From Cyclobacteriaceae bacterium (lineage in GTDB: Bacteria > Bacteroidota > Bacteroidia > Cytophagales > Cyclobacteriaceae): a DNA stretch of 7,272 nucleotides. Positions 1-7,232 of this stretch are shown here, one piece after another (position 1 is the first letter of the stretch; each line of letters opens with the position of its first letter). The position numbers were made by a program, and so were the translations under genes. Below the pieces are notes generated by a model. It was given only the letters and a program-made list of their open reading frames with translations. It was not told where the DNA came from and searched no databases. Location of the stretch: contig JABFSY010000409.1 in NCBI GenBank assembly GCA_013140395.1, forward strand, positions 1 to 7,272, in the 5' to 3' direction.

Positions 1-47
1 TCTTAAGATAGAGCGAAGCGTCCGCAGCCATAGATTAGGTTTATATA

Positions 48-55
48 CAAAAGTA
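48..55 (-). promoter_or_regulatory. possible -7 element reading out of the left edge
   Basis: On the minus strand this is TACTTTTG, a full TAnnTTTG match and the same octamer as at 5124-5131. It lies just after the ligD stop and could drive a leftward gene beyond the window. No suitably spaced TTTG was found upstream, and an 8-base match in AT-rich sequence can arise by chance. The rest of 1-62 shows no gene and no terminator hairpin. Confidence 0.2.
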
Positions 56-62
56 AGGCTTT

Positions 63-2381
63 TTACATTGACAGATCTGGGCGAAGGCGAACAAACACTG
101 GCTCTCTAAACTGTTCATCGGGAGTGAGCGAAGCAAAACTGATTTCGGCAACTAACACAGGTTGGACCCACTTACTAGCCTTCTCGTCCATCACCTTGTT
201 GGCAATTGGTTTTTTCGTCTCTTCTAGTGTCTTTAGTAGTTTAAATATCTCACGAATCGCAGGCTCATCAAATCCACTACCAACTTTTCCCCTATACACT
301 AAACGTCCGTCTATCCATTCCGCCAGATGCAAACCACCAAAGGCAGCAGCTCTATCTCCTTTCCCCGGGTTATAGCCAATGATCACACATTCGCGTGTGT
401 TTCGGATTTTGACCTTCAGCCATTGATCCATTCTTTTGCCAGGGAAGTACTTACTATTTTTCTCCTTCGCCATCACGCCTTCGAGTCCCAACTCACGAGC
501 AGCGTCAAGAAGCCCTTGGCCATCTTCCACCGATTCGCTGATACGATAGGTGCCTCCGGATTTTATCGCATCGGACAACCATTCCTTTCGTTTGTACAAG
601 GGTTCATTGACCAGTGACCGTCCATCTAAATAAAGGCAATCAAAAACATAACAATGAACAGGGTGCGACTTCGAGAGCCGTTGTATCATCGATTCGCCAC
701 TGCACTTCAGTCGCTTGATCACATTGGCAAATGATGGTTTGCCCTGACTATCCAAAAAAACGATCTCAGCATCAAATAGTCCGCAGGTTGCTCTTAGTGC
801 TTTTTCAGCGCTATGCAGTTCAGGAAATTGCTTGGTGATGTCGTGCTTGTTGCGGCTCAAGATTTTGATGTTCCCTTCATCAAGATAAATCATGGCCCGA
901 ATGCCATCCCATTTTACTTCGTAGAGATAGTTCGTTTTGGGAATCTCTTTGGCCATGCCAGAAAGCATTGGCTCTATCGAATCTCGCAAATAATTTACCT
1001 GAGGAATATCTATTCTTTCCAGTAGCCATTCTTTCGGTTTTATCTTGTAGATCCTGAACTCTCCGCTCAACTCTTTACTTGTTAATCTAAAATAAAATCC
1101 ATCTTTTTTGTCTTTCGTAATCTGGTATTTGCCCAAAGCATATATCCACATTTCTCCCCCTCCATATTGACCTTTTGGAATAGTACCGTTGAACGTGAGG
1201 TACTCCATGGGATGATCCTCCGTCTGCACTGCTAATCTTTTTATTCCGGGATAAGGGGGCAGCCCTTTAGGCACAGCCCAGGATTTCAATACACCATCTT
1301 GTTCGAGACGCAAATCATAGTGCAAATGGGATGCATGATGTCGGTGTACCACAAAGTTTTTGCCATCACCCGTGTCCACCCTTGCGGTGGGCTCTGGAGT
1401 TTTTTCAAAGTCACGTTTTTGTTCATAGCTGGCCAACTGCTCCGGTGTCTTTCTTTTTGTTGATGACTTCAAAGACGCCTTCTCCGTTACTTTTTTTGAC
1501 TCTGTGTGAAGGCCAACTGCAAATGCGTCCATTCCCTCCCATGCATCACCATTGGCAATGACTTTCTCCAACACATTCCGCAGCGTATATTCCTTTGGGT
1601 CTTTCAGTTGCTGCAACTCGGTCCAGCTAACCGGCATCGACACTGGTGCGCCTGGTCGTCCGCGTAAGCTGTAGGGCGAAACAATGCTCTGCCCCGATCG
1701 GATTCTGTAAATATCTATAAGCACTCTGCCCTTTCTTGAATCTTTTTTGATGTGAAGAGTGGTGTTTGGATTGTTATCCACAAAAAGTTGGGCAATTTGT
1801 TTCGCAGCAGAAAAAACCAAATCAAACTCATGAAGAGGTAGGATCGGACAACAGATGTGTATACCCTTCCCTCCTGTCGTTTTCACAAAGGGTGTATACC
1901 CAAAAGTTTCGATCAATGCTTTCATCTTCAATCCAATGTCGACCACGTCACTAAATCGATACCCTTCAGGAGGATCGAGATCAAAAACCATGTAGTCGGG
2001 ACAACTAAAATTAGGCTTTCGGCTATGCAACTGATGCAATTCCAGCGTGGCCAGGTTTTCCAGCCACACAAGAGCAGCAGGCTCAGTTGCAATAATGTAA
2101 TCCTTCTTTTCTTCTTTCCCCAGGTGCTCGAACTCCACCCAATCAGGTTCCCATTCCGGACTATTTTTTTGGTAAAATGTTTCTCCATGAATACCATCAG
2201 GAAATCGAATGAGGGTGAGTGCTCTGCCCTTTACATGACTGAGTAAGGTGGGCGCAATATTCAAGTAGTACTCAATGACTTCAGCTTTTGAAATCTGGTC
2301 TTCGGGATATAAAATCTTGTCGAGATTGCTAAGTTCAATCTTTCGTTTCCCAACTGTTACCCATTGTGTCTTTTTGGCCAT
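63..2381 (-). CDS. ligD: ATP-dependent DNA ligase D (POL-PE-LIG), 772 aa
   Basis: Multifunctional double-strand-break repair enzyme: it fills, trims and seals DNA ends, normally with Ku. Three modules are visible. The primase-like polymerase domain (about 10-290) has FDLDP with metal-binding D134 and D136, GGKGIH with H175, and LID with D223. The 3'-phosphoesterase domain (about 320-455) has the H348, H354, D356, R358 cluster (LHYDLRLE) and H390 in EDHP. The ligase domain (about 468-772) has EVKWDG with nucleotidyl-acceptor K490, FDAE (537-539), EGVMAKE (634-640) and QWLKVKI (K656, K658), then an OB fold ending FVRLRPD. A lysine/serine-rich linker (about 295-320) separates POL from PE. All three active sites look complete. 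The order POL-PE-LIG resembles mycobacterial LigD; the Pseudomonas enzyme is PE-LIG-POL. The start ATG opens on MAKK with no strong Shine-Dalgarno. It lies 28 bp after xth, so the two are probably co-transcribed. No ku is present in the window. Confidence 0.97.
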   Translation of the reverse strand: MAKKTQWVTVGKRKIELSNLDKILYPEDQISKAEVIEYYLNIAPTLLSHVKGRALTLIRFPDGIHGETFYQKNSPEWEPDWVEFEHLGKEEKKDYIIATEPAALVWLENLATLELHQLHSRKPNFSCPDYMVFDLDPPEGYRFSDVVDIGLKMKALIETFGYTPFVKTTGGKGIHICCPILPLHEFDLVFSAAKQIAQLFVDNNPNTTLHIKKDSRKGRVLIDIYRIRSGQSIVSPYSLRGRPGAPVSMPVSWTELQQLKDPKEYTLRNVLEKVIANGDAWEGMDAFAVGLHTESKKVTEKASLKSSTKRKTPEQLASYEQKRDFEKTPEPTARVDTGDGKNFVVHRHHASHLHYDLRLEQDGVLKSWAVPKGLPPYPGIKRLAVQTEDHPMEYLTFNGTIPKGQYGGGEMWIYALGKYQITKDKKDGFYFRLTSKELSGEFRIYKIKPKEWLLERIDIPQVNYLRDSIEPMLSGMAKEIPKTNYLYEVKWDGIRAMIYLDEGNIKILSRNKHDITKQFPELHSAEKALRATCGLFDAEIVFLDSQGKPSFANVIKRLKCSGESMIQRLSKSHPVHCYVFDCLYLDGRSLVNEPLYKRKEWLSDAIKSGGTYRISESVEDGQGLLDAARELGLEGVMAKEKNSKYFPGKRMDQWLKVKIRNTRECVIIGYNPGKGDRAAAFGGLHLAEWIDGRLVYRGKVGSGFDEPAIREIFKLLKTLEETKKPIANKVMDEKASKWVQPVLVAEISFASLTPDEQFREPVFVRLRPDLSM

Positions 2382-2409
2382 TCCACTTGGGTGAAAAAGG
2401 TATGCCGAT

Positions 2410-3189
2410 TTATTTCATTTCAATGTGGAGGCCCACCGGGCAATGATCAGATCCATAGTACTCATTGTAGATCATCGCGTCTTTCAGGCGATCTTGCAGT
2501 TTAGTGCTTGTCAAAAAGTGATCAATCCTCCATCCAATATTCTTTTCGCGCCCATTAAAAATCTGATTCCAGTAAGAAAATTTTACTTCATTTGGGTAAA
2601 AGTTGCGGAACGTATCCACAAATCCAGCTTCTAACAATTTGCTAAATCCATCAATCTCTTGCTGCGTATAGCCTGCCGATTTGTTATAGTTTTCCTTGGG
2701 CCGCGACAAATCAATGGGCTGATGAGCCACATTAAAATCGCCACAAGCGATGACGGGCTTTCTTTTATTTAGCCACAACAAATAATCTCTAAACGCATCA
2801 TCCCACGATTGACGAAAATCCAATCGGGCTAGCTCCGATCCGGAGTTGGGTGTGTAAACCGTAACCAGAAAAAAAGTTGAGAACTCAGCCGCAATCACTC
2901 TGCCTTCTTGATCAAATTCGTCAATCCCCATATCGTAAGATACAGAGAGTGGTTCCTCTTTCGTTAGAATAGCTGTTCCCGAATACCCTTTTCTGGCCTT
3001 TGATGAGTTAGCAAAAACATGGTAATCCGGAAGTAACTCTAAGGCTGAGAGCGTTTCTTCTTTGGCTGCTTTCGTTTCTTGTAAGCAAAGTATATCTGGG
3101 CTCATCGCCTTTACACTTGTCAGAAAATCCTTCTTCATGATAGCTCGAACGCCATTGACATTCCAACTCACTAAGTGAAGCTTGCTCAT
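2410..3189 (-). CDS. xth: exodeoxyribonuclease III / AP endonuclease, 259 aa
   Basis: Cytoplasmic base-excision-repair enzyme of the ExoIII/APE1 family: it cuts 5' of abasic sites and removes 3' blocking groups from DNA. The family motifs appear in order: SWNVNG (metal-site N10), LQETK (E38), VYTPNSG (Y112), ACGDFNV (D151, N153), RIDHFL (D223) and the C-terminal SDHCPVGL with catalytic D248 and H249. The length fits ExoIII/ExoA proteins of roughly 250-270 residues. The frame is open to an ATG at 3228, but I chose the ATG at 3189: family members begin a few residues before the WNVNG strand, and the 13 extra residues would lie wholly within the end of nagB. With this start only one base separates it from the nagB stop. 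It is followed by ligD 28 bp on. Whether it is closer to Xth or to ExoA subfamilies is not settled. Confidence 0.96.
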   Translation of the reverse strand: MSKLHLVSWNVNGVRAIMKKDFLTSVKAMSPDILCLQETKAAKEETLSALELLPDYHVFANSSKARKGYSGTAILTKEEPLSVSYDMGIDEFDQEGRVIAAEFSTFFLVTVYTPNSGSELARLDFRQSWDDAFRDYLLWLNKRKPVIACGDFNVAHQPIDLSRPKENYNKSAGYTQQEIDGFSKLLEAGFVDTFRNFYPNEVKFSYWNQIFNGREKNIGWRIDHFLTSTKLQDRLKDAMIYNEYYGSDHCPVGLHIEMK

Positions 3190-3190
3190 G

Positions 3191-5089
3191 CTAAAAATGA
3201 TAACGAACAAATGCTTCCATCGCCTCATATTCTGCCAGTCCTAACTCATTGTAGCCCTGAGCGGTGGCATGATTGCGATCTTCCGCACGAACCCAAAACT
3301 CTCGCTTGTCGTTACCTGGGAATACAGCACTATCTTTCTGCGATTGATGCTTAAACACCGCTCTTCGTTTGCGCATAAGTTCATCCGGACTTAATGGAAC
3401 AGCCATTTCAATTTGATCAATATCCCACTCCTGCCATGCCCCACGATACAACCACAAATAGCAGTCTTTCATCCACTCTTTGTTCTTGAGTCTTTCTACT
3501 GCTTGAAAAATTGCAGCCAGGCAAACACGGTGGGTGCCATGTGGATCGGATAAATCTCCAGCAGCATAAATTTGGTGAGGCTTGATTTGCTCAATTAAGT
3601 CTACAATGATTTGAATATCTCTTTCTCCTAATGGTTTCTTCTTCACAGTACCTGTTTCATAAAACGGCATGTCCAAGAAATGTGCCTGCGAATCGGGAAT
3701 ACCTGTATAGCGGCAACCCGCCTTTGCCTCTCCCCTTCTTATCAATCCTTTAATTTTCATTACCTCGGGGCTGTCCACCTCCCCGGGTTTTTTCTCCTTA
3801 ATGGCCTTGACAATCTTGTTGTAAAAGTTTGCCCCGTCCTCTTTGCTCAGCCCAAAAGAAACGTCAAAGTCGCGAACGAAATCTGCAAATCGAATGGCAT
3901 CATCATCGAACACAGCAATGTTTCCTGAAGTTTGATAGGCCACATGAACTTCGTGCCCCTGATCTACCAATCGAATAAATGTACCCCCCATAGAGATCAC
4001 ATCGTCATCAGGGTGAGGGCTAAAAATAATTACCTTCTTAGGAAATGGTTTTGCACGCTCTGGCCGGTTAGAGTCGTCTGCATTTGGCTTGCCTCCCGGC
4101 CAACCAGTAATGGTATGTTGAAGTTGGTTGAATACTTTTATATTAGCCTGGTAGGCCGATCCAAATTCCGTCAGGACGTCCCCCATCCCATGCTCCATAT
4201 AATCATGATTGGTCAGTTTTAGAATCGGCTTTTTCACAGTTTGGCACAACCAGACAATTGCCTTACGAACCAACTTATCATCCCAATCGCAACTATCTAC
4301 CAACCATGGTGTATTGATGGCAGTTAGCTGGGAAGAAGCTGCGTCATCTAAAATCACCAAAGCGTTTGGATGCTTCTGCAAGAATGTGGACGGGATTTGA
4401 TCAGTCACCGGACCTTCAACAGCTTTCTTCACAATTGCACCTTTGCCTTCACCCCAAGCCATCATGATCACCCGCTTGGATTGCATAATGGTACCTACAC
4501 CCATGGTGATGGCTTTTGTCGGCACGTTTTCTTCTCCGTAAAAATCACTGGCCGCATCGATGCGTGTTACCTGATCAAGCGTAATCAACCGGGTCGTTGA
4601 TCTTTCAGAAGACCCAGGTTCATTAAATCCAATATGTCCTGTGCGACCTACCCCTAACACTTGAAGATCGATACCACCTAACGAAGCGATCTTTGCATCG
4701 TAGGCTTTGCAAAATTCAGCGATGCGATCCTTTGGAAGTGTTCCATCGGGAATATGAATTTGCTCTTTCGGGATATCAATCTCATTAAACAAGTGTTCAT
4801 TCATAAACCGAACATAGCTTTGTAGCGAGTTGGGCAACATCGGGTAGTATTCGTCCAAATTGAACGTATGTACATTCTTGAAGCTAAGTCCCTGTTTATG
4901 AAGTGATATCAATTCCGAATACACACGTGTGGGTGTGGATCCTGTTGCCAACCCCAACACACAGGGTTTGCCTTCCATTTGTTTTGACCGGATTAATGCA
5001 GCAATCTCGTTTGCCACGAAAATTGAGGCGGCCTCGGAGGTTTTAAAAATCTGAGTCGGAATCTTTTCAATTTCTTTCTGTGAAAGCAT
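3191..5089 (-). CDS. nagB: glucosamine-6-phosphate deaminase-like protein fused to LmbE/PIG-L domain, 632 aa
   Basis: Two enzyme modules in one continuous frame. Residues about 15-275 are a NagB isomerase-type domain, which in the family converts glucosamine 6-phosphate to fructose 6-phosphate and ammonia. It has the phosphate loop LATGSTP (47-53), FNLDEY with catalytic-base candidate D79, and GHIGFNEPGS with H152 and E157. The position of E. coli Asp141 is threonine (T150, in GRTGHIGFNE), so activity is likely but not certain. Residues about 350-632 are a LmbE/PIG-L type zinc deacetylase: SPHPDDD (H359, D361, D362) and DPHGTH (H517, H520). These domains usually remove N-acetyl groups from sugars. 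Plausibly the C-terminal half makes the amine that the N-terminal half deaminates, as NagA does elsewhere; that is inference. I recall long NagB proteins of this layout as common in Bacteroidota. The ATG at 5089 gives a normal NagB N-terminus and lies at the divergent intergenic region. It is first of the nagB-xth-ligD unit. Confidence 0.93.
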   Translation of the reverse strand: MLSQKEIEKIPTQIFKTSEAASIFVANEIAALIRSKQMEGKPCVLGLATGSTPTRVYSELISLHKQGLSFKNVHTFNLDEYYPMLPNSLQSYVRFMNEHLFNEIDIPKEQIHIPDGTLPKDRIAEFCKAYDAKIASLGGIDLQVLGVGRTGHIGFNEPGSSERSTTRLITLDQVTRIDAASDFYGEENVPTKAITMGVGTIMQSKRVIMMAWGEGKGAIVKKAVEGPVTDQIPSTFLQKHPNALVILDDAASSQLTAINTPWLVDSCDWDDKLVRKAIVWLCQTVKKPILKLTNHDYMEHGMGDVLTEFGSAYQANIKVFNQLQHTITGWPGGKPNADDSNRPERAKPFPKKVIIFSPHPDDDVISMGGTFIRLVDQGHEVHVAYQTSGNIAVFDDDAIRFADFVRDFDVSFGLSKEDGANFYNKIVKAIKEKKPGEVDSPEVMKIKGLIRRGEAKAGCRYTGIPDSQAHFLDMPFYETGTVKKKPLGERDIQIIVDLIEQIKPHQIYAAGDLSDPHGTHRVCLAAIFQAVERLKNKEWMKDCYLWLYRGAWQEWDIDQIEMAVPLSPDELMRKRRAVFKHQSQKDSAVFPGNDKREFWVRAEDRNHATAQGYNELGLAEYEAMEAFVRYHF

Positions 5090-5113
5090 AGTCTGGCGTT
5101 CAATTTTGAAGCC

Positions 5114-5121
5114 TAAAAATA
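5114..5121 (-). promoter_or_regulatory. weak candidate -7 element for nagB-xth-ligD
   Basis: Read on the minus strand this is TATTTTTA, matching the Bacteroidota -7 consensus TAnnTTTG at all but the last base. It lies about 25 bases upstream of the nagB ATG, which would leave a very short leader. No well-spaced TTTG -33 element was found. The divergent arrangement requires a leftward promoter somewhere nearby, but this exact site is only a guess. Confidence 0.25.
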
Positions 5122-5123
5122 GA

Positions 5124-5131
5124 TACTTTTG
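5124..5131 (+). promoter_or_regulatory. candidate -7 promoter element (TACTTTTG) for GSCFA-menE
   Basis: TACTTTTG fully matches the Bacteroidota primary-sigma -7 consensus TAnnTTTG. It lies 41 bases before the ATG at 5173, implying a leader of roughly 35 nt. A TTTG at 5105-5108 is a possible -33 element, but the 15-base spacer is shorter than the usual 19-21, so the upstream box is doubtful. No Shine-Dalgarno precedes the ATG. The position in the divergent intergenic region supports a promoter; the exact site is inferred from a short motif. Confidence 0.45.
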
Positions 5132-5172
5132 CTCGTAAACGAATTGCCGTTTGCAAAAAATCTGCCGCTAAG

Positions 5173-6153
5173 ATGAATGACTGGAAGACCGATTTGACTG
5201 TGAAATCCGCTGATCGTCCGATTCACCTCAATGACCCTATCCTGACAATCGGCTCTTGCTTTTCACAGGCCATTGGCCAACATCTGAACAACAACAAATT
5301 TAACGTAACGATCAATCCTTTTGGAACTGTGTACAGCCCACTTTCTATCCACCACTTGTTGAAGGTGGCGTTGAGAAAAGGCGAGGTATCTGAGGGAGAT
5401 TTTTTGGTTCATCAAGAAGTTCATTACCACTATCAGTTCCACTCCAGTTTTGCGAGTCTCAGTCGACAAGAACTAGCTGAACAAATCAGTCGCGCAGTCA
5501 ACAAAGTGAATCATTTTATCAGTACGGCTCGTTTTGTTATTATCACTTACGGAACGGCATGGGCTTACAAACGAAAAGACACGGCACAATGGGTAGCTAA
5601 TTGCCATAAGGTTCCATCCGCTTACTTTTCGAAAGAGCTTTTGTCAATAGAGGATATGGAAAATTCCTTTGATGATATCCACTCCGCGTTAAAGGCAGTT
5701 AATCCAGCGATCCAGATCATTGTTACCGTTAGTCCGGTGCGTCATCTCAAAGACACGATCGAATTAAATAGCGTCAGTAAATCCACTTTACGACTGCTCT
5801 GCCATAAGCTATCACATCGACCGGGAGTTGACTATTTCCCCGCCTATGAAATTATGATGGACGATTTGCGGGATTACAGATTCTACCAAGAGGACCGCAT
5901 TCATCCAACTAAAGAAGCGGAAGAATATATTTGGCAAAAGTTTACCCAAAAGTATTTCAAGACAGAAACAAAAACATTTTTACGCGAATGGCAAGAAATC
6001 AAGCATGCCTTAGCCCATCGCACTTCGTTCCCTTCCACAACTCACCATCAATCTTTTTTGAAGGCAACATTAACTAAGTTACAAGGGCTACAACATAAAG
6101 TCGATGTCGGTAATGAAATTACCTTCGTTAAAAACCAGATCACCACGCCATGA
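5173..6153 (+). CDS. GSCFA-domain protein (SGNH-hydrolase-like), 326 aa
   Basis: Member of the GSCFA family, related to SGNH/GDSL esterases; its substrate is unknown. The defining motif is GSCFSQ at 27-32 (the family name motif with Ser in place of the final Ala). It is followed by NPFGT (48-52), ITYGTAWAY (124-132), TVSPVRHL (185-192), YFPAYEIMMDDLRDYRFY (221-238) and DRIHP (241-245). By analogy with SGNH enzymes, S28 would be the nucleophile and the D-x-x-H of DRIH (D241, H244) would complete the active site. There is no signal peptide or transmembrane segment, so it is probably cytoplasmic. The tail beyond about 265 is Lys/Thr/His-rich and lacks recognised motifs. The ATG at 5173 is well placed: the conserved core begins about 25 residues in. 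Its stop overlaps the start of the MenE-like gene (ATGA), suggesting translational coupling and perhaps a shared pathway. Confidence 0.92.
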   Translation: MNDWKTDLTVKSADRPIHLNDPILTIGSCFSQAIGQHLNNNKFNVTINPFGTVYSPLSIHHLLKVALRKGEVSEGDFLVHQEVHYHYQFHSSFASLSRQELAEQISRAVNKVNHFISTARFVIITYGTAWAYKRKDTAQWVANCHKVPSAYFSKELLSIEDMENSFDDIHSALKAVNPAIQIIVTVSPVRHLKDTIELNSVSKSTLRLLCHKLSHRPGVDYFPAYEIMMDDLRDYRFYQEDRIHPTKEAEEYIWQKFTQKYFKTETKTFLREWQEIKHALAHRTSFPSTTHHQSFLKATLTKLQGLQHKVDVGNEITFVKNQITTP

Positions 6154-7232
6154 GTTCACCAACACTTCAACTGGGCGACAAAACATACTTCTTGAAAGAC
6201 CTCCCCCAGATAAGTCAGCCTGTAACATTTTATGAACGAACAATCGACTTTTGTCATCGATGGCTGTCAGGTCAACAGCAATTTGAAATCCAAACATCCG
6301 GTTCTACGGGTATACCGAAAAAGATATTCATCAACAGACAAAGCATGATCGCCAGTGCCAACGGCACCATCCAGGCACTTGGACTACGAGCGAATCAAAC
6401 TTCACTAGTATGTTTAGATACGTCATACATTGCCGGAATAATGATGCTGGTAAGAAGCCTGGAAATAGGCATGAACATTATTGCAGTGGAGCCTTGTGCC
6501 AATCCGTTTGAAGGAATAGATCCGAATGTAAAGATAGATTTCACCGCCTTGGTACCGTATCAGGTGAAGGCCATTCTCCAATCACCTCAAAAAATATTCC
6601 TGAACCAATTGGGGTCTGTTTTAATTGGCGGTGCTCCTCTGGACCACTCAACCAAATTGGCGTTGCAAAATTGCCAGAGTCCATTTTTCGAAACCTATGG
6701 AATGACCGAAACTATTTCGCATATCGCATTGAAGCAACTAAATGGCTCGGGCAGATCGAACTTCTTTACCACTCTTCCTGGTGTTTCCATTCGGCAGGAT
6801 GAACGTGGTTGCTTATGCATTGTAACATCCTACCTCGAACATGACATAATTACCAATGACATCGTTGAAATGGTAGACGTGAACAAATTTATTTGGTTAG
6901 GGCGATGGGACAACGTAATCAATACAGGTGGCCTCAAAGTTTTCCCAGAAACAATTGAAACAAAAATCGAAGGGATATTTGTTCAGCTAAACATCACAAA
7001 CTGGTTCTTTATTACCGGGTTGCCTGATGAGCAATGGGGACAAGCCGTCTCACTAATCGTTGAAGGCAAACTGTCAGAATATCAAGAAGAAGAATTGAAA
7101 CAAAGCTTAAAAAGTAGGCTATACAAATTTGAAGTGCCCAGATATATCATTTGCCTACCATCGTTTATACGAACTGACTCAGGCAAAGTCAACCGCATGA
7201 AAACCCTTGCGTTGTTGAACTCAGCAAAATAG
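6150..7232 (+). CDS. menE: AMP-binding acyl-CoA synthetase, MenE-like (o-succinylbenzoate-CoA ligase), 360 aa
   Basis: ANL-superfamily adenylating enzyme. MenE activates o-succinylbenzoate with ATP and joins it to CoA in menaquinone synthesis. Visible core motifs: P-loop QTSGSTGIPKK (48-58), ETYGMTET (181-188), TNDIVEM with D237, GRWDNVINTGGLKV (251-264) with the hinge region, and the C-terminal RTDSGKVNR with the adenylation lysine K346. At 360 residues it is much shorter than the roughly 450-490 of E. coli and B. subtilis MenE. The missing part is the N-terminal region before the P-loop, which here begins by residue 48 instead of near 150. All core motifs survive, and I recall short MenE forms as normal in Bacteroidota, so this is not a truncated pseudogene. 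The ATG at 6150 overlaps the GSCFA stop by 4 bp. No other men gene is in the window, so the substrate rests on family resemblance; another small acid is possible. Confidence 0.82.
   Translation: MSSPTLQLGDKTYFLKDLPQISQPVTFYERTIDFCHRWLSGQQQFEIQTSGSTGIPKKIFINRQSMIASANGTIQALGLRANQTSLVCLDTSYIAGIMMLVRSLEIGMNIIAVEPCANPFEGIDPNVKIDFTALVPYQVKAILQSPQKIFLNQLGSVLIGGAPLDHSTKLALQNCQSPFFETYGMTETISHIALKQLNGSGRSNFFTTLPGVSIRQDERGCLCIVTSYLEHDIITNDIVEMVDVNKFIWLGRWDNVINTGGLKVFPETIETKIEGIFVQLNITNWFFITGLPDEQWGQAVSLIVEGKLSEYQEEELKQSLKSRLYKFEVPRYIICLPSFIRTDSGKVNRMKTLALLNSAK

Noticed and set aside
124..617. Two plus-strand open frames of 83 and 96 codons antisense to the ligD 3' end
   Set aside because: They oppose the conserved ligase and OB-fold region and show no protein motif or start signal.
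1857..2246. 129-codon open frame on the plus strand inside ligD
   Set aside because: It is antisense to conserved POL-domain coding sequence, has no family motif and is rich in Cys/His/Phe/Ser as expected of a shadow frame.
3190..3228. Upstream ATG at 3228 as the xth start, giving 272 residues
   Set aside because: The extra 13 residues lie wholly in the nagB coding end and precede the usual family N-terminus; the ATG at 3189 fits the family and the one-base junction.
3191..5089. Possible frameshift or misassembly joining nagB to an unrelated gene
   Set aside because: The frame is continuous, the inter-domain stretch (about 280-350) looks like ordinary protein, and both domains keep their motifs, so it reads as a true fusion.
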